Shown: positions 27,407 through 37,046, numbered from the stretch's first letter. The stretch is DNA of 64,000 nucleotides from Streptomyces hygroscopicus (GCF_026168105.1 NZ_LBMW01000007.1:62001-126000), one strand, 5' to 3'. Notes: generated by a model not told the origin, from the letters alone. A program made the numbers and translations.

Positions 27407-28083
27407 CCCGAGTGCTCGTCGTCGAGGACGAGGAGTCCTTCAGCGACGCCCTGTCCTACATGCTCCGCAAGGAGGGCTTCGAGGTCGCCATCGCGACCAC
27501 CGGGCCCGACGGTCTCGACGAGTTCGAGCGCAACGGCGCCGATCTCGTACTGCTCGACCTGATGCTGCCCGGCCTGCCCGGGACGGAGGTCTGCCGCCAG
27601 CTGCGAGGCCGCTCCAACGTTCCGGTGATCATGGTGACCGCCAAGGACAGCGAGATCGACAAGGTGGTCGGGCTGGAGATAGGGGCCGACGACTACGTCA
27701 CCAAGCCCTTTTCCTCCCGCGAGCTGGTCGCCCGCATCCGGGCCGTCCTGCGCCGCCGCGGCGAGCCGGAGGAGGTGACGCCGGCCGCACTGGAGGCCGG
27801 GCCGGTGCGCATGGATGTCGACCGTCACGTGGTCACGGTCTCCGGTTCCAAGGTCGACCTGCCGCTGAAGGAGTTCGACCTCCTGGAGATGCTGCTGCGC
27901 AACGCGGGCCGCGTGCTCACCCGTATGCAGCTGATCGACCGCGTCTGGGGCGCCGACTACGTGGGCGACACCAAGACCCTCGACGTCCACGTGAAGCGCC
28001 TGCGCGCCAAGATCGAGCCGGACCCGGGCGCCCCGCGCTACCTGGTGACGGTCCGCGGCCTCGGCTACAAGTTCGAGCCGTAA
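27403..28083 (+). CDS. phoP: Phosphate response regulator PhoP
   Basis: A 226-aa OmpR-family regulator. The receiver has acidic pocket E8-D9, phospho-Asp52 in LVLLDLMLPG, and TAKDSEIDKVVG leading to the switch Lys in DDYVTKPFSS. The C-terminal winged helix carries DLPLKEFDLLEMLLRNAGRV and a recognition helix region (GDTKTLDVHVKRLRAKIEPD). It binds PHO boxes to activate phosphate scavenging and to repress nitrogen and antibiotic genes in streptomycetes. The start GTG overlaps the phoR TGA (GTGA). Confidence 0.97.
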   Translation: MTRVLVVEDEESFSDALSYMLRKEGFEVAIATTGPDGLDEFERNGADLVLLDLMLPGLPGTEVCRQLRGRSNVPVIMVTAKDSEIDKVVGLEIGADDYVTKPFSSRELVARIRAVLRRRGEPEEVTPAALEAGPVRMDVDRHVVTVSGSKVDLPLKEFDLLEMLLRNAGRVLTRMQLIDRVWGADYVGDTKTLDVHVKRLRAKIEPDPGAPRYLVTVRGLGYKFEP

Positions 28084-28230
28084 GCCGAAGCCGTAAGTAA
28101 GCCTTGACACAAGCCGCGAGCCTTGACGTAAGCCGCAAGCTTTAGAGGGCCTCCACGCGTAAAGAGGGTCTCCACGCAAGGGGCCTCCGCGCGCGTACGG
28201 GCCCACGCTCTCCGCGCGCACGGCACGGCG

Positions 28231-28260
28231 CAGGGCGGTACCCCGCGGGGGACCGCCCTG
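28231..28260 (+). terminator. Hairpin downstream of phoP
   Basis: CAGGGCGGT at 28231-28239 pairs with ACCGCCCTG at 28252-28260, with further C/G pairing inside. No T-run. It lies 150 bp past the phoP stop, in the convergent gap before the lipoprotein gene. Confidence 0.55.
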
Positions 28261-28323
28261 CGTGCGTCCCTGGACCGGGACGACGTAGGCGCGCGTACGG
28301 CCCGCGTATTCGCGTATTGCGGG

Positions 28324-28407
28324 CGGACGACCTACGGCTTGCGGGGGACGACCTACGGCTTGCGGGGGACGACATGCGCCTTGCGGCGGACGACATGCGC
28401 CGTCTGC
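28324..28407. repeat. 21-bp tandem repeats, about four copies
   Basis: Units begin at 28324, 28345, 28366 and 28387. The first two differ by one base; the third changes CCTACGGC to CATGCGCC and the fourth diverges at its end. The + frame from 28317 would give DDLRLAG heptads, but there is no ribosome site or known family, so I consider it non-coding spacer DNA between convergent genes. Confidence 0.85.
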
Positions 28408-28445
28408 GCGGGGCCCGACGAGCCGCGCGTGTGCGGCACGACGAA

Positions 28446-28473
28446 GGGCGGCACCCCCGCTGGGGTGCCGCCC
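28446..28473. terminator. Bidirectional hairpin terminator
   Basis: GGGCGGCACCCC at 28446-28457 and its complement at 28462-28473 flank a CGCT loop. It is placed between convergent phoP and the lipoprotein gene, about 85 bp from the lipoprotein stop. Confidence 0.7.
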
Positions 28474-28524
28474 GTCCGCCTTCCGGGATTCCGGGCCCTT
28501 GAGCCCCTCCGCCGCGGCGGCGTG

Positions 28525-28564
28525 GCCGCCGCGGGATCAGGGCTGCCGCCGCGGGATCAGGGCT
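28525..28564. repeat. 2 x 20-bp tandem duplication over the lipoprotein stop codon
   Basis: Bases 28525-28544 and 28545-28564 are identical (GCCGCCGCGGGATCAGGGCT). The second copy contains the end of the lipoprotein gene including its TGA; the first lies just past it. Confidence 0.95.
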
Positions 28565-29231
28565 TGGGGGAGGTGGACGCGTGGGCCGACGCCGACCCCG
28601 ACGGCTTGCCGGACGCCGACTTCGACGGCTTCGAACCGGCCGGGGCGCCGGGGCTCGAGGACGTGCTGGGGGAGGCGGTCGTCGACGCCGACGGCGACCC
28701 GGAGGCGGGCAGGGACGGGATGTTGCTCGGTCCCCACGCGGAGAAGTAGCTCTCGGCCGGGACGACGTACGCCCGCAGGGCGACGTCACCGGTCTTGCTG
28801 AAGGTGAAGGTGATCTTCTGGGCGTTGCCGTCCGCGACCGCGATGCCGGGGTTGTTCAGCGTGGCGGCGGAGTTGCCCTTGCCGCCGAGGACGACGGAAC
28901 CGCCGGCCGGGACGGTCACCTTGCCCTTGCCCTGGGCGGGGGAGATCTGCGCGGTGCCGTCGCCCTCGACGCTGATCGAGTCCAGCGTCTGGGGGGTGGT
29001 GCCGGTGTTGAAGATGGTCACCGAGACCACGGCAGGGCCGGTGGACTTCGGGTTGGGCTGGGTGATGATCAGCGCGTTCTGGATCTTGATGTCACCGACG
29101 CTGGTCGCCGCATTGTCCGGCTTGATCTCGAGCGTCTGGCTGTCGTTGCCGGCACCGCACGCGGCGAGCGAGGCGATCGAGAACGCGATGGCGGCGGCGG
29201 CGAGGGCGCCGCGTCGAAGGCTGCTGCTCAC
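28557..29231 (-). CDS. DUF461-type lipoprotein
   Basis: A 224-aa exported lipoprotein. The signal ends in a lipobox (SIASLAACGAG). The middle domain (GDIKIQNALIITQPNPKSTG ... VVSVTIFNTGTTPQTLDSIS ... VPAGGSVVLGGKG) is an immunoglobulin/cupredoxin-like fold related to PCuAC copper chaperones. The His/Met copper ligands of true PCuAC proteins are not evident. The tail is about 45 residues of Ser/Pro/Ala/Lys. It neighbours carD and phoP as in other streptomycetes; role unknown. Confidence 0.8.
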   Translation of the reverse strand: MSSSLRRGALAAAAIAFSIASLAACGAGNDSQTLEIKPDNAATSVGDIKIQNALIITQPNPKSTGPAVVSVTIFNTGTTPQTLDSISVEGDGTAQISPAQGKGKVTVPAGGSVVLGGKGNSAATLNNPGIAVADGNAQKITFTFSKTGDVALRAYVVPAESYFSAWGPSNIPSLPASGSPSASTTASPSTSSSPGAPAGSKPSKSASGKPSGSASAHASTSPKP

Positions 29232-29886
29232 GGCGGCGGCAACTCCTTGAACGTGGGCGGAGCAGGGCGACCCCCTGATAAAGCCGCCCTAAGTGTCTGT
29301 CAGCGGCCTTAGGTTACCGAGCCGGCCCCGGGCCCCCGCACCCGACCCGCCCCTACCCCCTCGCAGCCCCCTCGCAGCCCCGCCCCCGGACCGCTCTCAC
29401 CGGCCGTCCCGGCCCCCTCGTCGCACAGTTCGCCTCCGTCTTGTCGGCCGCTTTGACCTCGCGTGGTCCAGCATTCACATAAGCGTCTCCAGTCCCGTCT
29501 TGAGGATTTCCCGTAAGGAATGCATGGCGGTACCGAAAATCGATGATCGGGATACCTGTCCGGGATCGCCGGGCCTCTTGATCAATTCCGGATTCGTCTC
29601 GTACCCGACTCCACGCACCGAACGGAGTAGCGGAAGTCGATCGCTTGGGGCCGGACAAAAAGGGATGATTCGGGCCTGGTCGGAGGCCTCCAACCTGTGT
29701 AACGTTCGCGTTTCACCCCGCCCGCAGAGCCGCTCCGACCTGCGAATACCGTCTTCCGCTCACCCCTCGAAGCACGTTCCTGTTGCCGTTGTCAAGCCCC
29801 GAGATATGCCCTGACCTGCGAAAACGCCATTCAGAAGACGCCGTTTCCGTGTTACCCTGGATAGCCACGGAAGGGGTACCTGTCAC
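29232..29886. other. 655-bp intergenic region upstream of carD
   Basis: No convincing gene. It is less GC-rich than its surroundings from about 29,470 onward, consistent with promoter DNA serving carD (and possibly the divergent lipoprotein). A plausible -10-like TTACCCT occurs near 29,850. No riboswitch or ncRNA signature was recognised. Confidence 0.5.
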
Positions 29887-30369
29887 ATGACGTTCAAGGT
29901 TGGCGACACCGTGGTCTATCCCCATCACGGGGCCGCGCTGATCGAGGCCATCGAAACTCGCCAGATCAAAGGCGTGGACAAGACCTACTTGGTGCTGAAG
30001 GTCGCCCAGGGCGACCTGACGGTGCGTGTGCCAGCGGACAATGCGGAGTTCGTCGGCGTGCGTGATGTGGTCGGTCAGGACGGACTGGACCGGGTCTTCG
30101 AGGTGCTGCGCGCGCCGTACGCCGAGGAGCCCACGAACTGGTCGCGTCGTTACAAGGCAAACCTGGAGAAGCTCGCCTCCGGCGATGTCATCAAGGTCGC
30201 GGAAGTCGTGCGTGATCTGTGGCGTCGTGAGCGTGAGCGCGGACTGTCCGCCGGTGAGAAGCGAATGCTCGCCAAGGCCCGGCAGATCCTGGTGAGCGAG
30301 CTCGCCCTCGCGGAGAACACGAACGAGGACAAGGCCGAGGCTTTGCTTGACGAGGTCCTCGCGTCCTGA
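29887..30369 (+). CDS. carD: CarD-family RNA-polymerase-binding transcription regulator
   Basis: A 160-aa protein. The N-terminal RNAP-interacting Tudor-like domain reads [20 protein letters not shown] and [20 protein letters not shown]. The C-terminal helical DNA-binding domain has [20 protein letters not shown], with the conserved Trp that wedges the upstream -10 junction, and [20 protein letters not shown]. CarD binds the RNAP beta subunit and stabilises open complexes at many promoters, including rRNA. GGAAGGGG precedes ATG 29887. It lies upstream of ispD-ispF in the usual actinobacterial order. Confidence 0.97.
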   Translation: MTFKVGDTVVYPHHGAALIEAIETRQIKGVDKTYLVLKVAQGDLTVRVPADNAEFVGVRDVVGQDGLDRVFEVLRAPYAEEPTNWSRRYKANLEKLASGDVIKVAEVVRDLWRRERERGLSAGEKRMLAKARQILVSELALAENTNEDKAEALLDEVLAS

Positions 30370-30745
30370 CGCCCTTCCGATCCGTGCGCTTCCCGGCCAG
30401 AAGCGCGGCGGACGGACCGGTGCGCAGCACATATGCAATGCCGCGGTGCCCGATGACGCAATAGCTGTCGCCGGGCGCTGCGGCATGTCCGTACCCGGAC
30501 GCCGACCGGGAAGCCCTGCCGAAAACGGAGCCCTGCCGGAATGCCGTATGCCGGGGGAGACCCCGATACGGAGACCCCCGATACTTGGCGTGCCGGGCCC
30601 GGACAGCTGACTCGACCAGAGGTCACGGAAGGGTCCGGTCGAGGCTCGTGCCCGGCACTCCCCCAAGCTCTCAGCTTCCCTCGAGCAGGGGGCACCCCCA
30701 GGGCCATACCCATCCCGGCCGAGCACACAAACCTGACAGGAACCG
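30370..30745. other. 376-bp gap between carD and ispD
   Basis: No gene recognised. It is GC-rich and contains a scattered run of CCGGACGCCGACCGGG-type sequence but no clear hairpin-T-run terminator. It presumably holds the ispD promoter. Confidence 0.4.
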
Positions 30746-31519
30746 ATGTCTGACGATTCGCGCCCTTCGCCCACCGGAGTTCCTACCGCCGCCGTGATTC
30801 CGGCCGCCGGCCGGGGCGTACGCCTCGGTCCGGGCGCCCCCAAGGCGCTTCGCGCCCTCGGCGGCACCCCCATGCTGATCCACGCGGTGCGCGCGATGGC
30901 CGCGTCCCGTGCCGTCTCCCTCGTGGTCGTCGTGGCACCGCCCGACGGGGCTGCCGAGGTCAAATCGCTGCTCGACGCCCACGCCCTGCCGGGCGCCCCC
31001 AGCGGCGGCCGGGGGAGCACCGATTTCCTGGTCGTGCCCGGCGGGTACTCGCGCCAGGAGTCCGTGAAGCTCGGCCTCGACGCGCTGCCGCCCGAGTACG
31101 AGATCGTCCTCGTCCACGACGCGGCACGGCCGCTCGTTCCGGTGGACACGGTCGACGCGGTGATCGAGGCCGTACGGGAGGGGGCGCCGGCCGTCGTACC
31201 GGCGCTGCCGCTCGCCGACACGGTCAAGGAGGTCGAGCCGGCCGACACGCCCGGTGAGGCGGAGCCGGTCGTCGCCACGCCCGACCGGTCCCGGCTGCGC
31301 GCGGTGCAGACCCCGCAGGGCTTCGACCGCGCGACGCTGATCCGGGCCCACGAGACGGTGACGGACAACGTCACGGACGACGCGAGCATGGTGGAGCAGC
31401 TCGGCCTGCCGGTCGTGGTGGTCCCCGGGCACGCGGAGGCCTTCAAGGTCACGCGGCCGCTGGACCTGGTGCTGGCGGAGGCGGTCCTGGCGCGCAGGAG
31501 GATGACCGATGGCTTCTGA
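30746..31519 (+). CDS. ispD: 2-C-methyl-D-erythritol 4-phosphate cytidylyltransferase
   Basis: A 257-aa enzyme of the MEP isoprenoid pathway; it joins CTP and MEP to give CDP-ME. The nucleotide-binding start is [20 protein letters not shown], with [14 protein letters not shown] for the metal-binding Asp and [16 protein letters not shown] and [19 protein letters not shown] near the C-terminus. Length is slightly above average owing to a loop at residues 160-175. The 3' end overlaps ispF by 11 bases, so the two are co-translated. Confidence 0.96.
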   Translation: MSDDSRPSPTGVPTAAVIPAAGRGVRLGPGAPKALRALGGTPMLIHAVRAMAASRAVSLVVVVAPPDGAAEVKSLLDAHALPGAPSGGRGSTDFLVVPGGYSRQESVKLGLDALPPEYEIVLVHDAARPLVPVDTVDAVIEAVREGAPAVVPALPLADTVKEVEPADTPGEAEPVVATPDRSRLRAVQTPQGFDRATLIRAHETVTDNVTDDASMVEQLGLPVVVVPGHAEAFKVTRPLDLVLAEAVLARRRMTDGF

Positions 31520-32003
31520 GGCGCCGCTGCTGCCCCAGGTGGGCATCGGGACGGACATCCACGCCTTCGAGGAGGGGCGGGAGCTTTGGTGCGCGGGCCT
31601 GAAGTGGGAGGGCGAGGGGCCGGGGCTTGCGGGTCACTCGGACGCGGACGTGGTCGCGCACGCCGCGTGCAACGCGCTGTTCTCGGCGGCCGGTCTCGGT
31701 GACCTCGGGCAGCACTTCGGCACGGGGCGCCCCGAGTGGTCGGGTGCGTCCGGCGTCACGTTGCTGACGGAGGCGGCCCGGATCGTGCGTGCGGCGGGAT
31801 TCCGGATCGGGAACATCGCGGTTCAGGTCGTGGGCCCGCGCCCCAAGATCGGCAAACGCCGTGAGGAGGCGCAGAAGATCCTCTCGGAGGCGGCGGGGGC
31901 TCCGGTCTCCGTGTCCGGCGCGACTACGGACGGCCTCGGCTTTCCGGGCCGGGGCGAGGGGCTGATGGCGATCGCGACGGCGCTCGTGGTGCGGGTGAAC
32001 TGA
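31509..32003 (+). CDS. ispF: 2-C-methyl-D-erythritol 2,4-cyclodiphosphate synthase
   Basis: A 164-aa trimeric zinc enzyme that cyclises CDP-ME2P with release of CMP. Zinc ligands are visible in GIGTDIHAF (D, H) and [16 protein letters not shown] (H). Other motifs are [10 protein letters not shown] and the C-terminal [20 protein letters not shown]. It overlaps ispD by 11 bases. There is no fused IspDF form here. Confidence 0.97.
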   Translation: MASEAPLLPQVGIGTDIHAFEEGRELWCAGLKWEGEGPGLAGHSDADVVAHAACNALFSAAGLGDLGQHFGTGRPEWSGASGVTLLTEAARIVRAAGFRIGNIAVQVVGPRPKIGKRREEAQKILSEAAGAPVSVSGATTDGLGFPGRGEGLMAIATALVVRVN

Positions 32004-32057
32004 GGGCGTGCGAGGGTACCCGGAGAGCGACGAGTGATCGAGGTTCGGAGGTACTCC

Positions 32058-32465
32058 ATGCCAGGCACCGCCCTGTCCGACCGGCTCAAGGCCCTGCTCG
32101 ACAGGCCCGTCTTCGTCGTCGTCGGCACGATCCAGCCCGACGGCAGCCCGCAGCTCTCCCCGGTGTGGGTCATGCGGGAGGGCGACCACATCCTCTTCTC
32201 CACGACCGCCGACCGGCGCAAGAGGAAGAACCTGGACCGTGACCCCCGGGTGAGCGTCGTGGTCCAGGACCCCGAGTCGCCGTACGAGTACGCGGAGATC
32301 CGGGGGACCGCGGAGCTGACGACCGAGGGCGGCCCGGAACTCATCGACGAGCTGTCGCTGAAGTACACCGGCAAGAAGTACGCCGAATTCAATCCGGCGG
32401 CGGCGCAGGACGCGGAGCGGGTGGTGGTGCGGGTCGTGCCGCGCAAGGTGGTGGGCACGCTCTGA
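32058..32465 (+). CDS. PPOX-class F420-dependent oxidoreductase-like protein
   Basis: A 135-aa split-beta-barrel protein. VFVVVGTIQPDGSPQLSPVW, DHILFSTTADRRKRKNLDRD and VSVVVQDPESPYEYAEIRG are the flavin/F420-binding elements of the pyridoxamine-phosphate-oxidase-like family common in actinobacteria. The reaction is unknown; relatives reduce quinones or biliverdin or bind F420. GGAGG lies upstream of ATG 32058. It follows ispF by 54 bp and may share its transcript. Confidence 0.88.
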   Translation: MPGTALSDRLKALLDRPVFVVVGTIQPDGSPQLSPVWVMREGDHILFSTTADRRKRKNLDRDPRVSVVVQDPESPYEYAEIRGTAELTTEGGPELIDELSLKYTGKKYAEFNPAAAQDAERVVVRVVPRKVVGTL

Positions 32466-32673
32466 GGTGAGCGGGGTGAGAGGGGTAAGGGCGGTGAGGC
32501 GGTGAGGGGGGTGTTCGTGGCCCCTGAGGGCCCCTGAAGGTCCCTGGTGGTGCCATGTGCTGACGGCGTCCCGCGCCCGTCCTGGCCGGTGTGGCGTCCT
32601 TCGCGGGTCACGAATGCGTGGCCTTGGGGCGTAGGGGCGCCAGGCACTCTTCCCGGCCCACTACCCTGGACTC

Positions 32674-34074
32674 GTGACTATTCGCCTGTACGACACCAGC
32701 GCCCGGCAGATCCGTGACTTCACCCCGCTCAAGCCGGGTTGTGTCTCGATCTACCTGTGTGGCGCCACCGTGCAGGCCGCGCCGCACATCGGGCACATTC
32801 GCTCGGGCATCAACTTCGACATCATGTGCCGCTGGTTCGACTACCGCGGCTATGACGTCACGTTCATCCGGAACGTGACGGACATCGACGACAAGATCAT
32901 CGCCAAGTCGGCCGACCAGGGCCGCCCTTGGTGGGCGATCGGGTACGAGAACGAGCGCGCCTTCAACGAGGGGTACGACGTCCTCGGCTGCCTGCCGGTG
33001 ACGTACGAGCCGCGGGCCACGGGCCATGTGACCGAGATGGTCGAGATGATGCGCGCGCTCATCGAGCGCGGGCACGCCTACGAGGCCGACGGCAACGTGT
33101 ACTTCGACGTGCGGTCATTCCCCGGGTACCTCCAGCTCTCCAATCAGGAGTTGGAGAACCTGCGTCAGCCCGAGGGCGAGGGCGAGACCGGCAAGCGGGA
33201 CGCACGCGACTTCGCCCTGTGGAAGACCGCCAAGCCGGGCGAGCCCTCCTGGGAGACGCCGTGGGGCCGCGGGCGGCCCGGCTGGCACCTGGAGTGCTCG
33301 GCGATGGCCCACAAGTACCTGGGCTCCGCCTTCGACATCCACGGCGGCGGCCTCGACCTGATCTTCCCGCACCACGAGAACGAGATCGCCCAGGCCAAGG
33401 CCTTCGGCGACGACTTCGCCCAGTACTGGGTGCACAACGCCTGGGTCACCATGAGCGGCGAGAAGATGTCCAAGTCGCTCGGGAACTCGGTCCTGGTGAG
33501 CGAGATGGTCAAGCGGTGGCGACCCATCGTGCTGCGCTACTACCTCGGCACCCCGCACTACCGCTCGATGATCGAGTACAGCGAGGACGCCCTGCGTGAG
33601 GCCGAGTCCGCGTTCGCGCGGATCGAGGGTTTCATGCAGCGAGTGGTGGAGAAGGCGGGCGGCGCGGTGGAACCGGCCGCCGAGGTGCCGCCCGCGTTCG
33701 CCGAGGCGATGGACGACGACCTGGGTGTCCCGCAGGCGCTCGCCGTGGTGCACACCACCGTCAGGCAGGGCAACAGCGCGCTGGCCGCCGACGACAAGGA
33801 GGCCGCCGTGGCCCGGCTCGCCGAGGTGCGGGCGATGCTCGGCGTCCTCGGCCTGGACCCGCTCGACGCCCGGTGGGCCGGCGAGGGCGCCCGCGGCGAA
33901 GATCTGCACGGGGTCGTCGACAGCCTCGTGGGCCTTGTGCTCCAGCAGCGCGAGGCGGCCCGCGCCCGTAAGGACTGGGCGACCGCGGACGCCATCCGCG
34001 ACCAGCTCAACCAGTCCGGGCTCGTGATCGAGGACAGCCCCCAGGGGCCGCGCTGGACGCTCGGCCCGCGCTGA
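32674..34074 (+). CDS. cysS: Cysteinyl-tRNA synthetase
   Basis: A 466-aa class I aminoacyl-tRNA synthetase. Zn ligand Cys29 sits in YLCGATVQ and HIGH is at residues 38-41 (PHIGHIRS). Further motifs are WHLECSAMA with the zinc-binding Cys, GGGLDLIFPHHENEIAQ, and KMSKS in SGEKMSKSLGN. The C-terminal helical tRNA-binding region ends RWTLGPR. The GTG start at 32674 has no Shine-Dalgarno; a TACCCT -10-like box ends seven bases before it, so a leaderless transcript is likely. The related MshC ligase is distinguished by its shorter length; this one is the synthetase. Confidence 0.95.
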   Translation: MTIRLYDTSARQIRDFTPLKPGCVSIYLCGATVQAAPHIGHIRSGINFDIMCRWFDYRGYDVTFIRNVTDIDDKIIAKSADQGRPWWAIGYENERAFNEGYDVLGCLPVTYEPRATGHVTEMVEMMRALIERGHAYEADGNVYFDVRSFPGYLQLSNQELENLRQPEGEGETGKRDARDFALWKTAKPGEPSWETPWGRGRPGWHLECSAMAHKYLGSAFDIHGGGLDLIFPHHENEIAQAKAFGDDFAQYWVHNAWVTMSGEKMSKSLGNSVLVSEMVKRWRPIVLRYYLGTPHYRSMIEYSEDALREAESAFARIEGFMQRVVEKAGGAVEPAAEVPPAFAEAMDDDLGVPQALAVVHTTVRQGNSALAADDKEAAVARLAEVRAMLGVLGLDPLDARWAGEGARGEDLHGVVDSLVGLVLQQREAARARKDWATADAIRDQLNQSGLVIEDSPQGPRWTLGPR

Positions 34075-34100
34075 ACGCGCCACCGATCCGATGATCGATT

Positions 34101-34126
34101 GTGCCGCCCGGCCCTCCGGGCGGCAC
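34101..34126 (+). terminator. Hairpin between cysS and rlmB
   Basis: GTGCCGCCCGG and its exact complement flank a CCCT loop, 27 bases after the cysS stop. No strong T-run, but arm stability and position support termination or attenuation. Confidence 0.65.
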
Positions 34127-34170
34127 ACTGCATAGACGTACATACGAAGGTTTCAACAGACAGGTAGGTC

Positions 34171-35109
34171 ATGGCCGCGAACAACCGCCGCATGTCCGGC
34201 AAGAAGGGCGCGCAGGTCGGCAGCGGCGGCCAGCGGCGCCGGGGCCTGGAGGGCAAGGGTCCGACCCCGCCCGCCGAGATGCGCAAGGGACACGCCAAGC
34301 AGCGTGCCGCACAGGCAAAGGTGCGCCGCGTACAGGGGCGCTCCCAGCGTCGTCCGGGCGGGAAGGCGTCCTCCGAGCTGGTCGTCGGGCGCAACCCGGT
34401 CGTCGAGGCGCTGCGCGAGGGCGTGCCCGCGTCCACCCTCTACGTCCAGCAGTTCGTCGACAACGACGAGCGCGTGCGCGAGGCGCTGCAGCTCGCGGCC
34501 GAGCGTGGCGGCATCAACCTCATGGAGGCCCCGCGCCCCGAGCTGGACCGGATGACGAACGGGCTGAACCATCAGGGCCTCGTGCTCCAGGTGCCGCCCT
34601 ACGAGTACGCCCACCCGGAGGACCTCGCCGACGCCGCCTACGACGAGGGCGAGGACCCGCTGATCGTCGCCCTCGACGGGGTTACCGACCCGCGGAACCT
34701 GGGTGCCGTCGTGCGGTCCGTCTCCGCCTTCGGCGGTCACGGGGTCGTCGTGCCCGAGCGGCGTGCGGCGGGTATGACCGCCGGTGCGTGGAAGACGTCC
34801 GCCGGTACGGCCGCCCGTACGCCCGTCGCGCGCGCCACCAACTTGACGCGCGCCCTGGAGGCGTACAAGAAGGCGGGGATCACGGTCGTCGGGCTGGCCG
34901 CCGACGGGGAGGTCGAACTCGGCGAGCTGGAGGCGCTCGAGGGGCCGGTCGCCATCGTCGTCGGCAGCGAGGGCAAGGGGCTGTCGCGACTGGTCGGCGA
35001 GACGTGCGACGTCCGGGTGCGGATCGCGATGCCGGGCGGAGCCGAGTCGCTCAACGCCGGTGTGGCGGCGGGGATCGTGCTGTACGAGGCGGCTCGCAGG
35101 CGAGCCTGA
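34171..35109 (+). CDS. rlmB: 23S rRNA (guanosine-2'-O-)-methyltransferase, SpoU/TrmH family
   Basis: A 312-aa protein. A basic disordered N-terminus (about 70 residues) precedes the SpoU substrate-binding domain ([20 protein letters not shown]). The trefoil-knot methyltransferase follows: [21 protein letters not shown] (motif 1), [13 protein letters not shown] (motif 2) and [20 protein letters not shown] (motif 3). RlmB modifies G2251-equivalent in the 23S P-loop; other TrmH-family targets cannot be excluded. Adjacent to cysS as in most actinobacteria. Confidence 0.92.
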   Translation: MAANNRRMSGKKGAQVGSGGQRRRGLEGKGPTPPAEMRKGHAKQRAAQAKVRRVQGRSQRRPGGKASSELVVGRNPVVEALREGVPASTLYVQQFVDNDERVREALQLAAERGGINLMEAPRPELDRMTNGLNHQGLVLQVPPYEYAHPEDLADAAYDEGEDPLIVALDGVTDPRNLGAVVRSVSAFGGHGVVVPERRAAGMTAGAWKTSAGTAARTPVARATNLTRALEAYKKAGITVVGLAADGEVELGELEALEGPVAIVVGSEGKGLSRLVGETCDVRVRIAMPGGAESLNAGVAAGIVLYEAARRRA

Positions 35110-35249
35110 CGCCGACGGTCCCGGATGTCTGAACGGGCGTTCGGGGTCTCACTCGTACGGCGTAATTCGGTCGTTCAGGACGAGCTTGACGGAGTCCGGA
35201 CAGATCCGCGCGGTCGAAGCAGTGTCCTATCCACACGTCACTCGGTTAG

Positions 35250-37046
35250 ATGAGTGTGGAGACCAGAACACGTCGCACACCCACGGGTGACCGATCGTCG
35301 GGATTCGACGACACTCCCGCGCTGAGCATGGTGAAGGTGCCGAGCGACCCGGCGCAGGTCATCGTCAATCATGCGAGCTTCCGGGTGCAGTTGGGTGCGT
35401 CGGCGCGGCGCGCCCAGTCCCCGCGGGTCGCGCACATGCCCTTCGCCGACGCGGCGGGCGGGGCCGACGCGTCGGACGGCGTCGCCGGACGCCGCAGGCC
35501 CGTCGTCTGGAGCGGGCGGTCCGCGCCCGACGACACCGGTGCCCACCGGCTGTTGCAGGCCGTGCGGAACTCAAGCGTGCGCCACGGCGAGGACCCGGCC
35601 GCCGACGGCGGCGTCACCCAGGTCATTCCCCGTTTCGACACCGAGGGCCTGCCGGGAGCAGACGGCTACGACGACCTGACCGCTCGGACCCTGGGGACCC
35701 CGGTGGTCGGCGGCCAGCGCGGCCCCCACTACGGCGAGACCCGGCTGCTGCCGCACATGCGGAGCGCCGGTGGCGCATACGACGAACTCACCCACGACCA
35801 GCCCGCCTACGGCAGGCCCGTCCATGACGGACCCGTCCACGGCGGACCTCTGTACGGCGGATCCGCCTACGACGGCACCGTTTACGACGGCACCGCTTAC
35901 GGCGGACCTCTGTACGGCGACCCCCTCTACGGCGAGCCCCTCTACGGTGAATCCGCCCACGGCGGCGCGGAGTTCGCGAGCACGGTCGGGTCCGGCCCGG
36001 GGGAGCCGACGCCCCGCGCCAGGCGCCACGGCGCCGACCATGTGCGGCACGCCTACTACCCCGGCCGCCGTATGAACCTCGGCGTGGTGCTGCTGCCGCT
36101 GCGTGTATTCCTGGGCTCCATCTCCGTCTACGCCGGTATGGGCAAGCTCTGCGACCCCGTCTATTTCGACGGCGGCAAACGGGGCTCCATGGTCACCTGG
36201 CTCGACACGCTGCACCCCTGGCAAGTCGCCGAGCCACTGCGGCAGTTCGCCCTCCAGCACCCCGTCGGCACCGGTCTGGCCGTCGCCTTCCTCCAGGTGA
36301 TCGTGGGCGTGCTCACGGTCCTCGGCCTGTGGCAGCGCGTCGCCGCCACGGTCGGTGCGATGTTGTCCGCAGCACTGATCGTCACCGTGAGCTGGCGGAC
36401 GGTTCCCGCCTACGACGCGCCCGACATCATCTGCCTCGCCGCCTGGTCCCCGCTCGTCATCGCCGGGGCCCCGGTGTACTCCGTGGACGGCCGTCTCGCG
36501 GGCAGCGCATGGCGTCGGCTCGGGCCGCGGTCCGACATCTGGGAGCTGCGGCGGTACGTACTGCGCCGGGGGGCGCTGGTGACGGCGCTCGTGGCTGGGC
36601 TGACGCTGCTGGTCGGATCGCTGCTCGGCGGGGCGGTCCGGGACGCGGACCGTGTCGTCGTACCCGGCCCCGGCGAGGCGCCGCGCAACGAGCTGCCGGG
36701 TTCCCCGCTGCCCGGGACGCCGGGACAGGGCGGGCACAGGGCGAGCCGCCCTGTCTCCCAGTCGCCGGCGACGCAGGGCACGACGTCGTCGCCGTCGAGC
36801 GCGGCCAGGACACCGGGCGCGGCCGGCGCCACGGGCTCGGTCATGGGCGGCCTGCCGAGCCAGACCCAGGGCACGGCGGGTCAGGCCCCGTCGCGGCACT
36901 CGGCGCCGGCGCAGCAGGCCCCGAGCACGAGCGCGGGTCCGTCGTCCTCGGGCGGCAGCGGCACGGGCGGTCCCACGGGCGGGGCGAGCGGCGGAGGCAG
37001 CAGCTCCGGGGGTTCGGACCACCTGGTGGGCGGACTGCTGGGGTGA
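35250..37046 (+). CDS. DoxX-family membrane protein with Tyr/Gly-rich N-terminal repeats
   Basis: A 598-aa protein. Residues 1-270 are a soluble, low-complexity cytoplasmic region including imperfect pentapeptide units such as YGGPLYG, YDGTVYDGTAYGG and YGDPLYGEPLYGE. A DoxX core with four hydrophobic helices follows: LGVVLLPLRVFLGSISVYAG, GTGLAVAFLQVIVGVLTVLG, VGAMLSAALIVTVSW and DIICLAAWSPLVIAG. Another helix (GALVTALVAGLTLLVGSLLG) leads to a long Ser/Gly/Pro tail. DoxX proteins are linked to membrane redox and thiosulfate:quinone functions; here function is unknown. ATG 35250 has a weak ribosome site, so the start is provisional. Confidence 0.82.
   Translation: MSVETRTRRTPTGDRSSGFDDTPALSMVKVPSDPAQVIVNHASFRVQLGASARRAQSPRVAHMPFADAAGGADASDGVAGRRRPVVWSGRSAPDDTGAHRLLQAVRNSSVRHGEDPAADGGVTQVIPRFDTEGLPGADGYDDLTARTLGTPVVGGQRGPHYGETRLLPHMRSAGGAYDELTHDQPAYGRPVHDGPVHGGPLYGGSAYDGTVYDGTAYGGPLYGDPLYGEPLYGESAHGGAEFASTVGSGPGEPTPRARRHGADHVRHAYYPGRRMNLGVVLLPLRVFLGSISVYAGMGKLCDPVYFDGGKRGSMVTWLDTLHPWQVAEPLRQFALQHPVGTGLAVAFLQVIVGVLTVLGLWQRVAATVGAMLSAALIVTVSWRTVPAYDAPDIICLAAWSPLVIAGAPVYSVDGRLAGSAWRRLGPRSDIWELRRYVLRRGALVTALVAGLTLLVGSLLGGAVRDADRVVVPGPGEAPRNELPGSPLPGTPGQGGHRASRPVSQSPATQGTTSSPSSAARTPGAAGATGSVMGGLPSQTQGTAGQAPSRHSAPAQQAPSTSAGPSSSGGSGTGGPTGGASGGGSSSGGSDHLVGGLLG

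Noticed and set aside
28317..28502. 61-aa ORF with DDLRLAG heptads
   Set aside because: Produced by the 21-bp repeat and a terminator hairpin; no ribosome site, composition of spacer DNA.
29713..31452. Minus-strand 579-aa ORF across carD and ispD
   Set aside because: Antisense shadow of two unmistakable genes.
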